Assembly: GCA_003220195.1 (NCBI GenBank)
Contig: QHRT01000131.1
Coordinates: 8,598-27,926 of the forward strand
Direction of reading: 5' to 3'
Origin: Candidatus Rokuibacteriota bacterium
GTDB taxonomy: Bacteria; Methylomirabilota; Methylomirabilia; Rokubacteriales; CSP1-6
DNA: 19,329 nucleotides
Under the pieces are notes generated by a model, which did no database searches, was not told the DNA's origin, and saw only the letters and a list, made by a program, of their open reading frames with translations. Position numbers and translations under genes: made by a program. Numbering within the stretch: the first letter of the stretch is position 1; every line of letters begins with the position of its first letter. Shown here one piece after another: positions 15,549 through 19,329 of the stretch.

Positions 15549-16748
15549 CTACTTCTTCGGATGCAGCTGCTTCCACGGATCCTTCAAGGCGGTGGCGAGC
15601 GTTTCGATCTCGACGTTCGCGAGCACGCCGCCGACGCGCCGCACTTCGCGCAGATATTCGTTCTGGACGATGTCCCGCGTCTCCGGATCGATCGCGATGG
15701 GGCCGCGCGGGCTCGACGGGTTCTTGTACTGCTTGATGACCTCCATCGCCCTGTCCGGGTCGATCTTGCCCTTGAGCTCGCGGATCACATGGAAGACCAG
15801 CTCCATCGCGTCGTAGGCGCCGACGACGAAGAAGCCGGGGAAGAGCTTCTCGCCGTACTCCTTCTTGTACGCGGCGACGAACGCCTTGTTGGCCGGACGG
15901 TCGCCGGCGGCCGAGTAGTGGTGCGCGGTGATGACGCCGAGGGCCACGTCGCCCATGCCCTGCAGCTCGTCGTCGGTGGTGAGGTCGCCGGGCCCGATGA
16001 ACTTGATGCCGGCCTTGTCGAGGCCGAGATCGCCGTACGCCTTCATGATCGCGGTCGCCTGCTTGCCGGCCGGAATGAACGAGAACACGGCGTCCGGCTT
16101 CGCGTCCTTCACGCGCTGCATGTACGGGACGAAGTCGGGGTTGGCGAGCGGGATGCGCACCGCGCCGACGATCTCGCCGCCGCCTTCCTTGAAGGCCTTC
16201 GTGAACGCTTCCTCCGCCTCGTGGCCCGGCGCGAAGTCGCTGACCGCCGTGTAGACGCGCTTGAACTTCTTCGCGCTCCACTGTCCGAGTGGATAGCACG
16301 CCTGCCAGAGTGTGAAGGACACCCGGGCGAAGTACGGCGAGGCGTAGGGGATCGCCACGCCCGCAGCGTTGGCGCTGATGAACGGCATCTTCGCTTCCGC
16401 CGTGAGCGGCGCGATCGCCGCGGCGTTCGGCGTCCACAAGACGCCGGTGATGAACTGCACCTTGTCGCGGACGATCAGCTCCTGCGCGATGCGCTTGGCG
16501 GTCTCGGGGTTGGGGCCGGTGTCGTCGCGAACGATGGTCTCGACCTTCACCCCGGGCGGCAGCTTGTCGCCGTTGAGCTTCATGAAGAGCTTGAAGCCCT
16601 TGTCGAGCTGATCGCCCTGCGGCGCGCCCGCGCCGCTGTAGGTGCTGATGAACCCGACCTTGACGGTCTGCGCGGACACGGAGTGGCCGGTGAACAGGAC
16701 GACGGAGAAGAGTGCGACCACGACGGTGAGGATCCTCGCGACCTTCAT
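15549..16748 (-). CDS. livK: LIV-type ABC substrate-binding protein
   Basis: Periplasmic solute receptor of the Peripla_BP_6 (type I) fold, 399 residues. Residues 1-26 are a signal peptide (basic KVAR, hydrophobic VVVALFSVVLF, cleavage after SVSA) with no lipobox Cys. The mature start QTVKVGFISTYSGAGAPQG is the classic ligand-loop region. VQFITGVLWTPNAAAIAPL and KMPFISANAAG follow the family pattern. AGGAGG lies just before ATG 16748. It is the first gene of the importer operon. The pocket residues do not tell the ligand; homologues in soil bacteria take up aromatic acids, amides or urea as well as amino acids, and the neighbouring breakdown genes make an organic acid plausible. The name livK marks position only. 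Confidence 0.93.
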   Translation of the reverse strand: MKVARILTVVVALFSVVLFTGHSVSAQTVKVGFISTYSGAGAPQGDQLDKGFKLFMKLNGDKLPPGVKVETIVRDDTGPNPETAKRIAQELIVRDKVQFITGVLWTPNAAAIAPLTAEAKMPFISANAAGVAIPYASPYFARVSFTLWQACYPLGQWSAKKFKRVYTAVSDFAPGHEAEEAFTKAFKEGGGEIVGAVRIPLANPDFVPYMQRVKDAKPDAVFSFIPAGKQATAIMKAYGDLGLDKAGIKFIGPGDLTTDDELQGMGDVALGVITAHHYSAAGDRPANKAFVAAYKKEYGEKLFPGFFVVGAYDAMELVFHVIRELKGKIDPDRAMEVIKQYKNPSSPRGPIAIDPETRDIVQNEYLREVRRVGGVLANVEIETLATALKDPWKQLHPKK

Positions 16749-16893
16749 GTGGCCTCCTGTCGGATACGGAGCCGCGGACGGCCCGATCGGTCTCGCCGGA
16801 AGTTCGTGGAGACGCCCGAGCTTACCGGATTTTCGCCCGATCCGTTCGGCTCGCGGAAAGGCATAATGGCGTTCTTCGAGAGGAGGACACCCG
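16749..16893. promoter_or_regulatory. Divergent regulatory gap between livK and FAH gene
   Basis: This 145-nt gap separates the minus-strand importer operon from the plus-strand FAH-GlcG-VOC-CoxL set, so both promoters must be here. A CATAAT (16862-16867) is a -10-like element for the plus strand, but no matching -35 is found at 16-18 nt. No convincing minus-strand promoter or clear operator palindrome was found by eye. AGGAGG ribosome sites flank both starts (16881-16886 on plus, and just before 16748 on minus). No regulator gene lies in the window. Confidence 0.45.
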
Positions 16894-17826
16894 ATGAGCT
16901 ACAAGCTCCTGAGCTTTCAGGCAGGTCGCGAATCCCGCGCGGGAGTGCTGATCGGCGACGCCGTCTACGATGCCGCGCGCGTCACCGGCACGCCGTCCTA
17001 TGCGAGCGTCTTCGGCATCCTGCAAGACTGGGGCAAGGCGAAGAGCGTGCTCACCCAGACCGCCCGGCGCATCGAAGACGGAAAGAGCCGGGTGAAGGGT
17101 GCGCCGCTCGGCAAGACCCGGCTCCTCGCGCCCGTGCTCTATCCCGGCAACATCTATTGCGCCGGCGCGAACTATGCCGATCACATGGACGAGATGGCGA
17201 AGGTGCAGAACCTGCCGCCGCGGAAGGATCCTCACGAGACCGGCTTCAAGCCGTGGTTCTTCGTCAAGACGTCGCGCGCGTCGGTGGTGGGGCCGGGGAG
17301 CAACGTGAAGCTGCCCGTCTACTCGCAGATGGTGGACTGGGAAGTGGAGCTCGCCGCCGTCATCGGCCGCCCCGCCCGGAACGTTCCCGAATCCAAAGCC
17401 CTCACCTACGTCGCCGGGTACACGATCGGCGACGATCTGTCGGCGCGCGACGTGATGAAGCGACCTCAAGTCCCTGACTCGTCACCGTTCAAGCTGGACT
17501 GGCTCATGCAGAAGTGCTTCGACGGCTCGTGCCCGATGGGGCCCTGGATCGTGCCCGCGAGCGACGTGCGCGATCCGCAGAACCTGGCGTTGAAGCTCTG
17601 GGTGAACGACGACCTGATGCAGGATTCGAGCACGAGCAAGATGATCTTCAACACTGCCGAGCAGATCGCCCAGCTCTCCACGCTGGTGACGCTCTGGCCC
17701 GGGGACGTGATCATGACCGGCACGCCGGCTGGCGTCGGGATGGGCCGCGGGATTTTCCTGAAGGCGGGCGATCGATTGAAGCTCTGGATCGAAGGGATCG
17801 GAGAGCTTCGCCACACGATGGCGTGA
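16894..17826 (+). CDS. Fumarylacetoacetate hydrolase (FAH) family protein
   Basis: Cytosolic FAH-fold enzyme, 310 residues, ATG 16894 with AGGAGG 7 nt upstream. This family hydrolyses or decarboxylates 2-oxo/4-oxo acids made late in aromatic ring breakdown, or hydrates them. Metal ligands are probably D148, E150 and E152 (VDWEVELAAVIG) with D180-D181 (GYTIGDDLSARD). The lid-region start NIYCAGANYADHMDEM and the C-terminal LWPGDVIMTGTPAGVGMG complete the FAH domain, preceded by a short N-terminal domain of about 75 residues. An insertion of about 20 residues (VQNLPPRKDPHETGFKPWFF) widens the lid compared with small FAH proteins. It is followed 14 nt later by the GlcG-like gene. The precise reaction cannot be told. 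Confidence 0.94.
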   Translation: MSYKLLSFQAGRESRAGVLIGDAVYDAARVTGTPSYASVFGILQDWGKAKSVLTQTARRIEDGKSRVKGAPLGKTRLLAPVLYPGNIYCAGANYADHMDEMAKVQNLPPRKDPHETGFKPWFFVKTSRASVVGPGSNVKLPVYSQMVDWEVELAAVIGRPARNVPESKALTYVAGYTIGDDLSARDVMKRPQVPDSSPFKLDWLMQKCFDGSCPMGPWIVPASDVRDPQNLALKLWVNDDLMQDSSTSKMIFNTAEQIAQLSTLVTLWPGDVIMTGTPAGVGMGRGIFLKAGDRLKLWIEGIGELRHTMA

Positions 17827-17840
17827 ATGGAGGAGCAGCG

Positions 17841-18239
17841 ATGAAGACGCGACCGGTACTCACCGCGGTGGACGTGCACAAGATGGCGGCAGCCTGCCGC
17901 GCCGAAGCCGACAAGAACAAGTGGGGCGTGAGCATCGCGATCGTCGACGACGCCGGCAGCCTGCTCTACTTCGAGCGTCTGGACGGCGCCGGTCCGATGA
18001 CGTCCGAGGTCGCTCCCGCGAAGGCGCGGACGGCGGCGCTCACGCGACGGCCCACCAAGTTCTGGGAGGACCGCGTGAAGGAGCGTCCGTCGATGATGAA
18101 GTTCCCGGACAACCTGCCGATCCAGGGCGGCGTGCCGATCATGTACCAGGGCGAGTGCGTGGGCGCGATCGGTGTCTCCGGCGTGCAGTCGCACGAGGAC
18201 GAGCAGGTCGCCAACGCCGGCGTCGCGGCGCTCGGTTAA
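17841..18239 (+). CDS. GlcG/HbpS-like heme-degradation-family protein
   Basis: Small protein of 132 residues of the GlcG/HbpS/Cob(I)-adenosyltransferase-like group (PF03928). Start ATG 17841 has GGAGGAG upstream and lies 14 nt after the FAH stop. Family marks are the N-terminal helix LTAVDVHKMAAACRAEA, the strand VSIAIVDDAGSLLYFERLDGA, a helix with SEVAPAKARTAAL, and the C-terminal GGVPIMYQGECVGAIGVSGV followed by an acidic-histidine stretch SHEDEQVANAG. No signal peptide is seen, unlike secreted HbpS proteins. Members are found beside catabolic operons in many soil bacteria, and their role (heme binding, small-molecule sensing or enzymatic) is poorly settled, so none is assigned. Confidence 0.9.
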   Translation: MKTRPVLTAVDVHKMAAACRAEADKNKWGVSIAIVDDAGSLLYFERLDGAGPMTSEVAPAKARTAALTRRPTKFWEDRVKERPSMMKFPDNLPIQGGVPIMYQGECVGAIGVSGVQSHEDEQVANAGVAALG

Positions 18240-18243
18240 CCCC

Positions 18244-18672
18244 ATGGCGCAGGCGTCCGCGTTTCACCTGGCGTTCACCGTTCGCGACATCGGCGAGACG
18301 CGCGCGTTCTTCGGCGGTCTGCTCGGCTGCACCGAAGGGTATGTCACGGACTCGCGCGTCGACTTCGACTTCTTCGGCCACCATCTCGTCGCGCACCTCC
18401 GGCGCGACCCGGCGGCAAGCGCTGGAAGTCTCCAGACCGACGAGCAACGCATCCCGCTCCCGCATTTCGGTGTGATCCTCGACCTTCCGGCGTGGGAGAA
18501 GCTGGCGGAACGCCTTCGGGAGCGCGGGGCGAAGTTCCTCCTCGAGCCCCGGGTGCGCGGAAAGGGCGCGCACGAACAGGCCATCATGTTCCTGACCGAT
18601 CCTTCCGGGAACACCTTCGAGTTCAAGGGGCTGAAGGACCCGACGCCCGCGCAGCTCCTGGCGCGCCGCTGA
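18244..18672 (+). CDS. VOC-family (glyoxalase/bleomycin resistance) protein
   Basis: Vicinal-oxygen-chelate fold protein of 142 residues, starting at ATG 18244, 4 nt after the GlcG-like stop. Likely metal ligands are H8 (SAFHLAFTVRD), H74 (PLPHFGVIL) and E126 (NTFEFKG), the usual His-His-Glu set of this fold. FLTDPSGNTFEFKG is the classic second-half motif. VOC proteins include glyoxalases, extradiol ring-cleavage dioxygenases and isomerases; one of this short length would work as a dimer. There is no strong ribosome site before it, so translation is probably coupled to the gene before. Confidence 0.92.
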   Translation: MAQASAFHLAFTVRDIGETRAFFGGLLGCTEGYVTDSRVDFDFFGHHLVAHLRRDPAASAGSLQTDEQRIPLPHFGVILDLPAWEKLAERLRERGAKFLLEPRVRGKGAHEQAIMFLTDPSGNTFEFKGLKDPTPAQLLARR

Positions 18673-18688
18673 CGAGCGGAGACGACGC

Positions 18689-19329
18689 GTGGCCGAGACG
18701 CGATCGCAGCCGTACGTCGGGCGCGCGCTCAAGCGCGTCGAGGATCCGAAGCTCATCACGGGGCAGGGGCAGTACGTCGAGGATCTCGACGTTCCCGGCT
18801 TGACGCACCTGGCATTTCTCCGGAGCCCGCACGCTCATGCCCGGATCATCACCATCCGGACGGAGGCCGCCCGCAAGGCGGAAGGTATTCTCAAGGTCAT
18901 CACGGCCACCGATCTCGGCGCATTGAGTCCCACTCCGTACATGGCCACGGTGCCCGGACTCAAGGCGGTCCCGTTCCAGTGCCTGGCCGGCGAGGTCGTC
19001 GATGCGACGGGCGTTCCGGTCGCGGCGGTCGTCGCGGTGAGCGCCGCGCTCGCGCGCGAGGCCGTGGACCTGATCGAGGTCGAGTACGAGCCGCTGCCGG
19101 CCGTGACGGATCCGGTGCGCGCGCTCGAGCCCGGCGCCCCGGTCGTGCATCCCGAGCTCGGAAGCAATCAAGCGTTCAGCGTTCCGATGAAGGGCGGCGA
19201 CGTCGATGCCGCGTTCGCGCGCGCCGCGCACGTCGTGCGCGTCCGCATGGAGCACAACCGCATCGCGGGCGCGCCGATGGAGCCGCGCGGCGTGGTGGCG
19301 CGGTACGACGCGGGGAGTGGCGAGCTCAC
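18689..19329 (+). CDS. CoxL-type molybdopterin-binding subunit, cut by window edge
   Basis: The frame is open from GTG 18689 to the right edge (213 residues plus two bases). It is the N-terminal part of a xanthine dehydrogenase/aldehyde oxidase/CO dehydrogenase-family large subunit, whose full length is about 750-800 residues. Marks are YVGRALKRVEDPKLITGQGQ, LAFLRSPHAHARI, the ATDL loop, REAVDLIEVEYEPLPAVTDP, and HNRIAGAPMEPRGVVA, which corresponds to the conserved PMEPR motif of the family. These enzymes hydroxylate ring nitrogens or aldehydes using Mo-cytosine-dinucleotide together with FAD and 2Fe-2S subunits (CoxM, CoxS), which would be expected beyond the edge. GGAG at 18678 supports the GTG start. 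The AYRCSFR-type active-site loop that marks true CO dehydrogenase lies beyond the edge, so CO oxidation cannot be claimed. Confidence 0.93.
   Translation, partial: MAETRSQPYVGRALKRVEDPKLITGQGQYVEDLDVPGLTHLAFLRSPHAHARIITIRTEAARKAEGILKVITATDLGALSPTPYMATVPGLKAVPFQCLAGEVVDATGVPVAAVVAVSAALAREAVDLIEVEYEPLPAVTDPVRALEPGAPVVHPELGSNQAFSVPMKGGDVDAAFARAAHVVRVRMEHNRIAGAPMEPRGVVARYDAGSGEL

Noticed and set aside
1..19329. tRNA, rRNA, CRISPR arrays, insertion sequences, phage or toxin-antitoxin genes
   Set aside because: Looked for on both strands by eye; no cloverleaf with a conserved T-loop, no regularly spaced repeats, and no transposase, integrase or recombinase motif was found.
18689..19329. Naming the molybdenum hydroxylase a carbon monoxide dehydrogenase (CoxL)
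   Set aside because: The diagnostic active-site loop is beyond the window edge, and most CoxL-like proteins in such genomes are other hydroxylases.

Overview
The window is GC-rich DNA with tightly packed genes, GTG starts and many ATGA/GTGA stop-start overlaps. The content is a branched-chain-amino-acid-type (LIV) ABC importer, an FAH-family hydrolase, a GlcG/HbpS protein, a VOC protein, a molybdenum hydroxylase large subunit, a luciferase-like monooxygenase, a PF04909 amidohydrolase and a PQQ enzyme. This mix is typical of soil and subsurface lineages such as Candidatus Rokubacteria (Methylomirabilota). That placement is inferred from gene content, not from a marker gene.

Left part (1-6487, all on the plus strand): an unrecognised gene cut by the left edge, overlapping a small exported protein with an NTF2-like look; a weak terminator; a good sigma70-type promoter followed by a leader of about 225 nt with predicted RNA structure; a secreted 10-cysteine protein of unknown family; a very strong terminator; then an exported BNR/Asp-box beta-propeller overlapping an exported HEAT-repeat protein, followed by a UbiA-family membrane prenyltransferase. 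This side looks like cell-envelope biology, with several genes of no known function.

Middle (6579-12155): on the minus strand, a gentisate-dioxygenase-like bicupin gene whose frame is broken in its middle, coupled by ATGA to an LLM flavin-dependent oxidoreductase. Divergent from it is a metal-dependent amidohydrolase, which converges with only 4 nt to spare on a periplasmic PQQ dehydrogenase of the glucose-dehydrogenase type.

Right part: a complete minus-strand LIV importer in the order livK-livH-livM-livG-livF (16748 down to 12240), with the PQQ gene downstream on the same strand. Divergent from livK, a plus-strand set runs FAH hydrolase, GlcG-like protein, VOC protein and the start of a CoxL-type molybdopterin subunit cut by the right edge. 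Taken together, 6.6-19.3 kb reads as an uptake-and-breakdown island for small organic, probably aromatic or cyclic, carboxylates. The substrate cannot be read from the sequence.

No tRNA, rRNA, CRISPR array, insertion sequence or phage gene was seen. The observations most worth following are the broken bicupin, the structured leader ahead of the 10-Cys secreted protein, and the coupled exported propeller/HEAT pair.
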